A stretch of DNA of 64,000 nucleotides from the NCBI GenBank assembly GCA_026168455.1, contig CM047431.1, positions 49,394,032 to 49,458,031 of the forward strand. Direction: 5' to 3'. The stretch's first letter is position 1; each line of letters opens with the position of its first letter. The notes beneath the pieces were generated by a model. That model saw only the letters and a list, made by a program, of their open reading frames with translations. It had not been told where the DNA came from and ran no database searches. Of the stretch, positions 36,348 through 46,860 are shown one piece after another. This stretch comes from Theocolax elegans. Taxonomy: Eukaryota; Arthropoda; Insecta; Hymenoptera; Cerocephalidae. The position numbers were made by a program, and so were the translations under genes.

Positions 36348-37002
36348 AGGAGAGACCAAGACCTTCAGATCACGAATATTATCCAAATATTAGGATACGT
36401 TTTCTGATGTAAAAATATGAAGAAACCTAAAGTTTTATACCCCAACGCTATTTTTTAAGAATGTCAAATTTTCAAAAAATACTACTTATATATGTACATA
36501 AAAGTTAACATTCAATAAAACTATGGAGAGTGTCCACAATCAAAGTATAATACTACTTACATTTTAATCGCTTATAACTAAACAGCCATTAAATACAGCT
36601 ATTAAAATTTGGTTTTAACAGAAAACTCAGATGAAATAGATACGATTTAAAGAAAGCTTAAATTCGTTTATTTGTCAAAAAGTTATAAAGAAAATAACAA
36701 CTAATAAAATTGTAGCTAAAAAAATGTAAGAATTTTTGTTTCTAAATTTTGATTAAAATTCCTTACAATATTTCTTTTTGAATCTATTTGATTTGAGTTT
36801 TCTTTTAAAACCAAATTGTAATAGCCATATTTAGCGGCCGATTAGTTAAAAGCAATCAAAGTGGTAATGGTATTTTTTGATAATTTGGTCTGGTAGCTCA
36901 TCACAATGGTAAAAAAAAGCGTTAGGGTCTAAAACTTTAGGTTTTATCATATTTTTACATTAGAAAGCGTAGCTTAAAATTTGTATAAGATCCGTGGTCC
37001 AA
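36348..37002. mobile_element. Foldback element, family II, copy 2 (diverged)
   Basis: Arms starting AGGAGAGACCAAGACC and ending in inverted similarity at GATCCGTGGTCC. The words AAACCTAAAGTTTTA and CGTTTTCTGATGTAAAAATA recur inverted on the other arm. Order and internal words (a TATAACT word, AAAAAGTTATAAAGAAAATAA) parallel the 17527-18229 element, but the arms are clearly older. Confidence 0.6.
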
Positions 37003-37852
37003 ATTTTAATTTAATGTTTCATTAAACACGACAGTTATACGGGAGAGCCTTGTATTTTTGTTATCGAAAAAAGTGTTGTTCCACAAATATTGAAAAAGTT
37101 ATCACCCAATTTGCCTGAAAATTTGAGGGTAGTTTTCTCTACCCTTGAGAATGTACTGGTTTTATTTCCAAAAACATCGGTGAAACCATATTTAAGCTAT
37201 TAGCATTGAAAGCAGCGGATAATCAAACTATTATTATCCAGAATATTGTATAAAAACAAGCATTATGGATAAAAGATCAAATATCTGCCCCAAATACATT
37301 TCAAAACAAGAATCTCAAAAAATACTATCACCGCATTGCTAAATTTTAAAACATAGTTTATAATAGTTTGTATTCAAGTTCTCGAAGATGCTTAATAAGA
37401 TTTTTTGGAAATAATCTTATATAACATGCACACCACCTATTGTTATTGACAAGTATCCACCACCTGATCCAACTGCACCTAGATTACATCAACTAGTCAT
37501 TTTATTAATTTAAATAACTCCGTATTAACGAGATTATTACAATAGTAACGATAATAAAATCTAGTTATATTTCCAAATAAAAAAATAAATATAGTTTATT
37601 ATATATCTTATAGTAAAATTCTAAAACTAAATTTTGACAGTTAATATTCAAGCAACGCTATATATATATATAAAGAAAGATCAAAATTTAATTATGCTAA
37701 ATATAGTATATTATGAAATAATTTAAAATAATATGCACGAACATTACAAGAATAATAATCTGCCAAAATTTAAACTTATCAAAATTCTTGATTCAAATAA
37801 TTGAAAATAAATTTAAATAGTTTGGTATAAAATATAGTGTTCAATTTAATAC
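37003..37852. other. Intergenic or intronic, nothing recognised
   Basis: AT-rich with no gene, TIR or RNA structure that I can support. Confidence 0.35.
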
Positions 37853-38480
37853 CTTCTGCCTGTGTTGTTTAACAGCATGGACGTACTTTTCGATAAATTT
37901 TATAAACATCGTCATTCGAAGCGTAAGCAGCAGCTTACCAGGCAACACCGATCTTTGCAAGCTCTCTACCAGACGTACCTTCAGTCATATCTGCCATTTC
38001 ACATAAAGAGCGACATAGTCAAATTGTGCGAGTTTCAACCTGCATTTCTCTTTATTTCAAAAACAGGATGTAGTTCGAATTTGTAAAAGTAAAACGTATA
38101 AGTCGTTTACATTCCTCTCATCAAAGTGATGAGAAATTGATCATTTCGTCGAGTCGATCGTTTCACAGCCCAAACAAATTATTCGGGCATATTGGAAGCT
38201 ACCACCAATGTGAATTTATTGCTTATTCTCCGGTACTGTAAAAAAAGTGCGTTCAACATGACAACGTAAATATTCGTTTATTTGTTCACTTGATTGTTTT
38301 CATAAGAATGTATCAGCCTCATAGATGAATAATAGTAAACCTTATCGTGACGTTGAGACTCAGTCGAAAACTTTATGTATCTATGGGAGATATACCATCG
38401 TGCCACCACCTCTCAGGATTTCGTAATCCATTCCAGAAGTCCGGCAAATTTCTTTGCAATCATTGTTTTACCTGAACATA
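37853..38480 (-). pseudogene. Decayed copy of the AAA+ ATPase ATAD3 (belphegor)
   Basis: Read in shifting frames on the minus strand, this 0.63-kb stretch follows the ATAD3 ATPase domain from Walker A to the C-terminus. In order: SGKTMIAKKFA (Walker A, left part missing), RTSGMDYEILRGGG, IHKVFD, LLLFIYEADTFL (Walker B with the first acid changed to Tyr), LNALFL, NKFTLVVASNMPE, DRLDEMINF, KLAQFDY, TEGTSGRELAKIGVAW, AAAYASND and AVKQHRQKV. At least six in-frame stops are seen, including a TGG-to-TGA after VFD and a CAA-to-TAA after GVAW, plus several one-base shifts. ATAD3 is a mitochondrial inner-membrane protein needed for nucleoid and membrane organisation; this copy cannot make it. The N-terminal coiled-coil half is absent. 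The copy begins at a TTTTTTCTATGTTCAG| sequence and ends at AAG|GTATTA, which look like splice sites, so it may be one duplicated exon and not a processed pseudogene. Confidence 0.88.
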
Positions 38481-39283
38481 GAAAAAATTGTTTTAAAGTT
38501 GTGCATAAACAAACCAACATCTAGTTCTAATAATTATTAAATCAATATCTCCATAAAAGTTAATTAAGCATTTAATTTGTAAATTATTTCGATTTTTTTA
38601 CAAATATTATTTCGTAAGATGGTGAATATATTAATTTACTATTAATCTTATTTAATTCTTATTATATTTTCAGATATTGATTTGATCAATTACAATATAT
38701 ATGAAAGAAGGGAGATACAAGTGTTGCTTTGATGAAAAACTTTGGTTTTTGTGAGTGTAATAATGTAGTGCATTATAATCACAAATTTACTCATTAAATC
38801 AATTGCAAAAATACTTTCGACACAAATAGAATTTGTTTACTTATTCCCTTTAAACATTAAAAAGAAACGTCCATAGAAAAACAATACAAAAACAAATATT
38901 ATTATAATAAATATAATTTAATAATATAATATATAATAATAATAGTAATATAATATAATACATTAAAAATACATTTATTTTATTATAATAAATAAATTAA
39001 CAAATGTACTTTCCGTTTCAATTAATTAATACGAATGCAAAATCAAATATTATTACTTACCGATTATTCATCCAATATTGCGGCCCATCATTCAAATTAA
39101 ACAAATCGTAGAAGGAATATATTTTGAAGTATAACCTTCAAGCTTGGCAACAACAAAACTATGTTGTAAAAAAATGCAATACTTATCAATGTGTACAACT
39201 ATAAAACCAGTTAAACTTTACGTTATGTTTACACGCTAGCTCAGTAGTAGCTCTTCAAGTTTTAACATTGTGATATACGTAAC
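38481..39283. other. Intergenic or intronic, nothing recognised
   Basis: AT-rich, with ATA/TAAT-rich low-complexity sequence at 38890-39000. No further ATAD3-like sequence could be read upstream of the pseudogene. Confidence 0.35.
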
Positions 39284-40297
39284 AAAGTGGCGTCACATTT
39301 CGACGATTTTCAGTTGTATATACGTTATGTACATCGGGTGTCCGAAAATTTTTCGGTATATTGGAAAATAGTAAAAGATATTTTGAATTTGCTTATGCAT
39401 GTGTCGTTGCAAGTTTGAATGAAAATGAAAACTGTTGAGAGAAAAATCTCTGAGTATGACCGACATAGTGACCGTTTTGTTACCAGAACAATGATAACAA
39501 ATATTATTTATTAATTTATTAATTAATTTCCTTTGATCACCTATTTTAATCGTGAAGTTAAAATATAGGTGATCAAAAACCAAACTTAATTTTATTATTC
39601 TCGTTTACGTAGATTGTATATAAATACTTCATTATACGAGCAGTTTACTGTCAACAATAGTATATAAAAAATATTGATATAGAGAAGAAAAAACAGGCTA
39701 CTTATAAAAGTTACATAGATGCAATTTTCTTTACTAAATAACATATAACTTAAAAGTTTAATTTTCGTTTTGAAGTTATTTATATTTAATTATTCAATTA
39801 ATTTAATAATATTCATTAGAATAGTAATTTTGTAATCTTACTTCAATTAAAATGCATATGTGAGGCCTACGATGACTCGGTCGGTAGGGCGTCGGGCTCG
39901 TAATTTGGAGGTCCCAGGTTCGATTCCCGGCCCCGGCCAATTGATACAACCACCACTGGCGAATGTATTTTCAACAAGTGCTTTCTTCACCAAGACATCG
40001 TATGCTGCCTCTAACGCTGATTAACACCAGTATGAGAGCATAAAAAGAGCGACGTTAAAATAAAAAAGAATGCATGTATAAAATCTACTTGTTGGAAAAT
40101 ACATTAATTGTAAAAACTATAACGAAAGGATAACATTAACAGTGCGAGCGCGAAGCGCGAGCTGCATTCGATCGTGCCACATAAGTTTTCTTCTCAGTTG
40201 CAGTCTTTTGTTTTTGACGAAATCAACCAATTTTTAGTTAGCGAGTTAACTCATTTTTTGGTTAAAAATCGTACTTCTTTGCACGAACAAAAATGAA
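39284..40297. repeat. Duplicated 1-kb block, copy 1
   Basis: Runs from AAAGTGGCGTCACATTTCG to CACGAACAAAAATGAA and recurs at 40632-41654. It carries a SINE (39863-40069). The 96-codon minus-strand frame at its left end is preserved in both copies but has no recognisable domain and the copies are too alike for conservation to count as evidence. Confidence 0.88.
39863..40069 (+). mobile_element. tRNA-derived SINE (in copy 1 of the duplicated block)
   Basis: The head has A-box-like TCGGTCGGTAGGGCG, an anticodon-loop-like CTCGTAA (CGT, Thr) and B box GGTTCGATTCC. The body ends in AAAAAGAGCGACGTTAAAAT followed by an A-rich tail. The acceptor stem no longer pairs. Same family as 36091-36283 (minus). 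Confidence 0.75.
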
Positions 40298-40592
40298 AAA
40301 ATTAAGAACTGGAAATTTAGAAAACGGATTTTTAATCCATTTTTCAAATTGAATCGCTGTAACTTTGACAAATCTTAATGAAATTCCCTGATTTTTCGTT
40401 GTTTATATTGATTAGTGTACGCGAAATTTTTTATCCAAATAAGCTGAAATTTTTAAGAAATTATCTTCAAATATTAAGTATCTGTACGAAAAATCAGGAA
40501 TTTCATTAAGATTTGTCAATGTTACAATGATTCAATTTTGAAAAATGAATTAAAAATCCATTTTCTAAATTTCCAGTTCTTAATTTTTTTCA
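40295..40592. mobile_element. Short foldback element between the two duplicated blocks
   Basis: Arms of about 110 bp: AAAAAATTAAGAACTGGAAA at the left is inverted at the right end, as are GGATTTTTAATCCATTTTTC and AAATCTTAATGAAATTCC. The two arms carry a few substitutions and an indel. It lies exactly in the spacer between the two 1-kb copies. Confidence 0.7.
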
Positions 40593-40631
40593 TCTGATCT
40601 GCACATCGTACAGAAAAACATTAAATAGAAA

Positions 40632-41654
40632 AAAGTGGCGTCACATTTCGACGATTTTCAGTTGTATATACGTTATGTACATCGGGTGTCCGAAAATTTT
40701 TCGGTATATTGGAAAATAGTAAAAGATATTTTGAATTTGCTTATGCATGTGTCGTTGCAAGTTTGAATGAAAATGAAAACTGTTGAGAGAAAAATCTCTG
40801 AGTATGACCGACATCGTGACCGTTTTGTTACCAGAACAATGATAACAAATATTATTTATTAATTTATTAATTAATTTCCTTTGATCACCTATTTTAATCG
40901 TGAAGTTAAAATAAAGGTGATCAAAAACCAAACTTAATTTTATTATTCTCGTTTACGTAGATTGTATATAAATACTTCATTGTACGAGCAGTTTACTGTC
41001 AACAATAGTATATAAAAAATATTGATATAGAGAAGAAAAAACAGGCTACTTATAAAAGTTACATAGATGCAATTTTCTTTGCTAAATAACATATAACTTA
41101 AAAGTTTAATTTTCGTTTTGAAGTTATTTATATTTAATTAAAATTAATATTCAATTAATTTAATAATATTCATTAGAATAGTAATTTTGTAATCTTACTT
41201 CAATTAAAATGCATATGTGAGGCCTACGATGACTCGGTCGGTTAGGGCATCGGGCTCGTAATTTGGAGGTCCCAGGTTCGATACCCGGCCCCGGCCAATT
41301 GATACAACCACCACTGGCGAATGTATTTTCAACAAGTGCTTTCTTCACCAAGACATCGTATGCTGCCTCTAACGCTGATTAACACCAGTATGAGAGCATA
41401 AAAAGAGCGACGTTAAAATAAAAAAGAATGCATGTATAAAATCTACTTGTTGGAAAATACATTAATTGTAAAAACTATACGAAAGGATAACATTAACAGT
41501 GCGAGCGCGAAGCGCGAGCTGCATTCGATCGTGCCACATAAGTTTTCTTCTCAGTTGCAGTCTTTTGTTTTTGACGAAATCAACCAATTTTTAGTTAGCG
41601 AGTTAACTCATTTTTTGGTTAAAAATCGTACTTCTTTGCACGAACAAAAATGAA
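40632..41654. repeat. Duplicated 1-kb block, copy 2
   Basis: Copy of 39284-40297 in the same orientation with very few differences, including a small AAAATTAATATT insertion near 41140 and single-base changes. Confidence 0.88.
41219..41427 (+). mobile_element. tRNA-derived SINE (in copy 2 of the duplicated block)
   Basis: Same SINE as 39863-40069, carried along by the duplication; an extra T in the A-box region and GCATCGGG instead of GCGTCGGG distinguish it. Confidence 0.75.
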
Positions 41655-43580
41655 TAATTATATTTTTGACGAAATGGGCGTAAAATTCAATTTTACACGA
41701 CGTTTTTTAGTGCGTAAAATACTACTTGTATATATGCCGATAAGCGAAAAATCAAATTTTACGCACTTTGTATCAAAATAATCTAGTATTTTATTAAATT
41801 AAAAAGTTTAACAATAAATTGTATTCAAATAAAACTACTTTATAATAGCTGTTTCACATATATAATATAAATATAAATTTTGGTGTATTTTTGGGTACTT
41901 TCTTATTGAAATAAAGGGATTTAAAAACTCGTTAAATTATAATAATTATTTTGTTAGTAAGAAAAACAATTTTTTCGGTGTAGACTAATAAAATTAAAAA
42001 AGTAACTTAAAACTGACTGATTGTGATCCATGTTATCCAATCTAATTAAAAATATATAACTAAAAATAAGCCTATCATTATTCTCACCTCATTCAAATGA
42101 GATAATTTTTATCATATTAATTAAAAAGATTATTTTTATTGAACTATTCAATCTTATTACCGATTTATTCGCTTATAAAAAGATTAGTTAATTCTGTATC
42201 ACGATAAATGATAAATCGGTGCACTGAAAAATTGAGTTGATTCAACTTATTTATAAAATATTTATAAAATAATTTGTCTCTCGCGTAATTAAAAATTTGT
42301 GTTTTCGCTTAATGAAAAAAAAAACCATAAAAAAGAATTTCCTCTCTCATCAAATTAAATTCAACTATTTGTATATGTATATAAGAAAATATCTCAAACT
42401 TGTATACCAAAGCATCGAAATGCCTATGTGTTCATAAATACCAACGATTCGCTTTGCTCGTTGGAAACTTGGTATACATGTTTGCCTACACACGCCAGGA
42501 TTTCGAATTAAAGACGGAAAAAAGCCGTACTAGCTCAAGGAAAACCCGTGGGCGTTTCAACTTCAAAGTTTATCGTACACATCTCGAGTATTGTTCTACT
42601 ACATTAAACGAAATTTAAAAAATTTTCCTCTTTATTAACGAAAGTACAAAAAAAAGAAAAGAGTAATAAATGAAAGTGCACGTGTCTAGTGTTAATAAAG
42701 TGGCGTGGTAAATACTTAAAAAAAAAAATGAAATATCGGTATAGGTAGGTAGCTATTATTTTTCCTTGTAGTATATACATGTATATAAGGAAGACGTTGC
42801 ACGAGTGCTTCTTTTTTTTTATTTTCATTTCAAAGTCGAGGCTTCGAGATGAGACTCTGGTTACTCGTCGAATACTTTCGGAAAATTTTATACTTTCCGC
42901 GATCGTGTTACTCCTCATGCGTATTACTTGATTGAAATGCGAAGCTTTTTTTTTCATTCGGTTAACCATTTACTTGGGTGATGTACGGTTTTCTTATTAT
43001 TTCCTTTTCGTGAAACCCGATTTTCGAAAATCAGCCTGCCAACGCGCATTTACGCGCAGCTTTCGTTATCGTATTAGTAATTTGCCGAAGGTTTTGTAAT
43101 TGAAAACCTTCCGGGTATACACACCTGCGTGCGTGGGTGTCCAAAATTAAGTAAAGCGTAATTATTGCGTTATCACTATCCCGATATGATGACGACAATA
43201 GGAACCCCGATGTGGAAAATTACTTTCGTTCCATCAATATTGTAAGTTGAACCTAAAATAGAGTTAAGCGTACCAATTATCTATTACTTCTCCTTATACT
43301 CCTTATACTTTAGTAAATTACGAAAATAATTAAAATTCAACGTATATCGTAATTTTGCAGTTTTTTTGGTGTTTAAACTTTGGTAGAACTAAAAATCGAT
43401 ATAATCCGCCCGTCTCGTTTTAGGAATGTGAATCATCTAACTTTATAAATTTTCTTTTATTATATTTATCTAAATGTTATATTATAATCTATTTTTGTAA
43501 CATAAAAACAAATCATTATCATAGTTATGAACGCTCTTCTTTATCCAACAAGTTTTCGAAAAGATATTCTATGTTGGTTG
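41655..43580. other. Intergenic or intronic, nothing recognised
   Basis: AT-rich. The open frames at 42400-42969 overlap on both strands and show no coding features. Confidence 0.35.
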
Positions 43581-43930
43581 TGGGTATCTGAAATAACTCA
43601 ACAGCTACACGAACGATAATCACCTCGCGTGGTCGTCGAACAACGGAAACTCCGGAAAGCTGTGCCCGTGTTTTCCTCCTTCGCGATGGGTAAAACGTAT
43701 AAATGATTTATATTATCATCGGTCGGTAACGTAGTATTCTACATTAACCAAGTGAAAAGATGAACCTTCGGCTGACAGGAGCGCGACCACAACTACTTAC
43801 CGGGAAGTCACGATACTTTTTTATCCTAAAATTTCCCGGTTCAGGTAGAACTTTTGGCCTAGCGACATCGCGGTATTAGAATGACGTCATACGGCGCCTC
43901 GATATAATTACCCTGTGTCAGGAGAAAGAA
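43581..43930. promoter_or_regulatory. GC-richer block with a CRE-like palindrome
   Basis: GC-richer than its surroundings, with the palindrome TGACGTCA at about 43882-43889 (the consensus CRE) and CpG words nearby. On the minus strand a good donor, CCCG|GTAAGTAG, sits near 43803. An untranslated exon or enhancer/promoter is possible; no coding frame is convincing. Confidence 0.25.
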
Positions 43931-44934
43931 GTCACGTTTACTCGAGGATTTAATTTTTGAAGTATGATAATAATTCTAATCCATTTAATTAGCGCGTACT
44001 AATTTTGCGTGTATATAATATTATTATTACATTATTTATCGGAGGAATAAGTGAATTGAGAATTAAGAAAGTTAAAATAATCATTTTAAACAAATGGAAT
44101 AATTGTAGCTCTATGTAAGTTCTCCGTTATTTATTTATTTATTTACCTTTGCGTATTTAGCTCTTCGCGTCATTAATTATTAAAGCGAGAGTGTAAGTTA
44201 CCTTTAATCGTAGCGAAAGCTGCATTTTTAAACGTTTATCCATTGCGCGACGTGAAAGTTTTAATTCTTATAAATATATAATATTCGGTAAATGGTAGCG
44301 AGGGAGATTGTATAAACATTTAAGTGAAAACGTAAATCTTAAAGTACTATTACCATTATCATTAGTTTCTCGTGTTTTTCACCAATATTGATATGAATAT
44401 AACGTGTCTTTGAGTAATATATTATTAAAAATACGAAAAGAGAAAAAAAAAAATCTTGTTATCTCATCGGTATGCAAAGGGTATATTCGAGTAAATAACG
44501 AGTGTTGGAAATGCATATTATATTAACAGGTGTATACTTATGTATATATATTGGCGCCTTTTGATTTATTATTTAAAGTCAAGAGGGAGTAGGACAATGT
44601 TATACCCTCTTTGATTATTGAAGCATTCTAAAGCAAAGTTGTTTCTTTCGGAGCATCGTAAAATTATTGCCCGCCCGAGAGAGCTCCGGTAAAAGCCGTA
44701 GGACTTTAATTTTAAATTGGATGTGCGTGCGCGCGTCTGTGTCTTTATTGTTAAAGTTCTGGTTTTCCAAATTTTTTTATCAGTTGTGCATATTTACAGT
44801 CGTTTTACTTTAATTTTAATCAGGTTCAGATATAATAATTATGTATTTCAATCAACGTATTATGCTCAATCGCGTAAACGGAAAAATATATACATGAAGA
44901 AAAAATGAGTTGTAGTAAAAAAAAGACGCTGTTA
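43931..44934. other. Intergenic or intronic, nothing recognised
   Basis: AT-rich; no gene or repeat structure supported. Confidence 0.35.
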
Positions 44935-45101
44935 TTGAACAATCGAGAGAAACAGTGGATAATCATTATAAAAATTACTATTTTTTTTGTATAGGTAAAC
45001 GTTATTACTGATTTATTTATATTTATTACAATCTTGTTAATTGTTCCTATGTAAAAAATGTAACTTTTATAACTTGTCAAACTTGTCTCCCGGTTACTCA
45101 A
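44935..45101. mobile_element. 167-bp MITE (copy 2 of the family at 7050)
   Basis: The left end TTGAACAATCGAGAGAAAC and the inverted right end TTGAGTAACCGGGAGACAAG match the element at 7050-7217 in ends and length. A TA on each side may be the target duplication. Confidence 0.6.
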
Positions 45102-46179
45102 TAACGTTACAATTATTACTAAAACTATTTTTTCTCCGTGTATTTAGAAATGCAATTAATAAAAATTTTACTATAATTTGGTCAATTTATGGTGAAAAAC
45201 GGTAAATTTCGCCAAATATTGACCATGAAGTGGTAAGATTTCTCCTGGGATAACACTTTGTAAATTCTGATTGTGAAAAAAAAAATTGATTATTTCTTTT
45301 AAACGAATTATGATTTACAATATATTATTTAACAGAGCAGTTTGAAATTCGGGTTGCCACGTACAATACGCTTTATTTGTATAATCCACAAAATAGTGTA
45401 CTCGTGACTTATTGTTTATCCGCTGTCCTTCCAATACAGCCCACGACGTTTAATAATTCGCGATTTAGTCAGATGAATTCATCCATCGTTTTTGTTAAAT
45501 AAAGAATATATACGCATCCTTGAATTTTTATATTAAATATAAGAATGCAATTCATTCAATTGGAACTAATATTTTGTTTTCCTCAATGTCAGTGTCACTA
45601 CGCTTTCTACAAAGTGAAATGATAAAAAGAAAAAAAAAATTATCGATTTCTTAATACTTGAATATTGAAGAATAAGATATGAGATTCTTGTGCAAATTTT
45701 TTTCCATCTCGCAGCGTGTGGCGCATTTGAAATCTCATACGATAATCCGAATGTTGATGTTATCTTTTCCATATACGTATTGTATATACTTCGAGTCTCT
45801 TTTATCCGCGTTGTTTCAATGTTTTAAATAATTATACGCGCAAACGCACGATATCTTTTAAACAGCACATAAAATGTATTTGACTAAAAATATCAATTAA
45901 TTCGCTATTCTGCGTAATTTATTCTTTTTTATTAATAAGAGGTCGGCATTGACTCGATATTATTTCCAACGATATAGCATGCTGTTTGCTTCCTTCCTTC
46001 CTTCCTTCCTTTCTTTCTTTTTTTTTCATTTTCTACACTGCACGTGCCAATGTTTTGTCATATTTTTTCGAGCGTAAAATCACATTTTAGCGAATAGGGG
46101 TGTACACAGAAGAAATAGAAATCCACGGGTAATAACTAAAGAAAATCGCTTCTTTTTTTTTTATTCGGCTCTTCCCTTT
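45102..46179. other. Intergenic or intronic, simple repeats
   Basis: AT-rich with a (CTTC)n run at about 45990-46012. No gene seen. Confidence 0.35.
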
Positions 46180-46860
46180 CATTGAACGCTCACTCGCGTT
46201 ATATACTCGAATTTAGCAGCGATGCACAAGCGACGCGTCGAATCAAATATGCAAAGAATAAAAGGAAAATTTATTGTTGTAAAGAACGATGTATGCTTAT
46301 TAAAAAGAAAATAGGATATCTCATATAAATTCCTCTCTCTGCCCCTCGAACGCGAGAGAGAGAGAGAGAAAAAGGAGAAATAAAATAATCCCATGTTTAA
46401 CCTTGACCAAGCTCGTATATAACGAATTAATCTCCCGTTGTGGCCTCCCTTCCGAAAATTTTTTCGAAAACTCAACCTGTAAACAAGGAGGTGACGCATG
46501 CGCCAAAAAATAAGGTATATGTATATAGGAGAGCAACGGCACCTCCCCCTACCAGGTAATATGACGTATACTTGTTGCGGCGTTGGGTCACGAGGCGACG
46601 CGTCCGGATTGCGATCGATACAGCCCTCTCTTGGACTCGAATCAATCCGTCTCACTCTCTCTCTCCCTCTCCATCACCCTCTCTCACTTTCTCTACTTTC
46701 GTCTCTCTATACACACGCACGCACACACGCACACACACACACACACACACACGGACACACACGTATGTACACGTTACGATTAGCGCCGGCCTACCACGAG
46801 GAAATTTCCTGGGCGTGGCGATGTCAACACACGTGGATCCCTCGGATATATAGCTCGTAT
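46180..46860. promoter_or_regulatory. GC-richer, microsatellite-rich island, promoter candidate
   Basis: Contains (GA)n at 46352-46370, (CT)n at about 46650-46690, and (CA)n at 46707-46770, with CpG-rich words (GGCGTTGGGTCACGAGGCGACGC near 46580, split by the repeats). Open frames of 93 to 158 codons cross it on both strands but are rich in His-Thr and Ser-Leu repeats made by the microsatellites. Promoter function is an inference from composition. Confidence 0.25.

Noticed and set aside
37862..38086. 74-codon plus-strand frame preceded by an acceptor-like TTTAACAG
   Set aside because: The minus strand of the same DNA is recognisable as ATAD3, which explains the coding-like composition.
39293..40931. 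96-codon minus-strand frame present in two copies
   Set aside because: The copies belong to one recent duplication and the peptide has no domain or coding bias.
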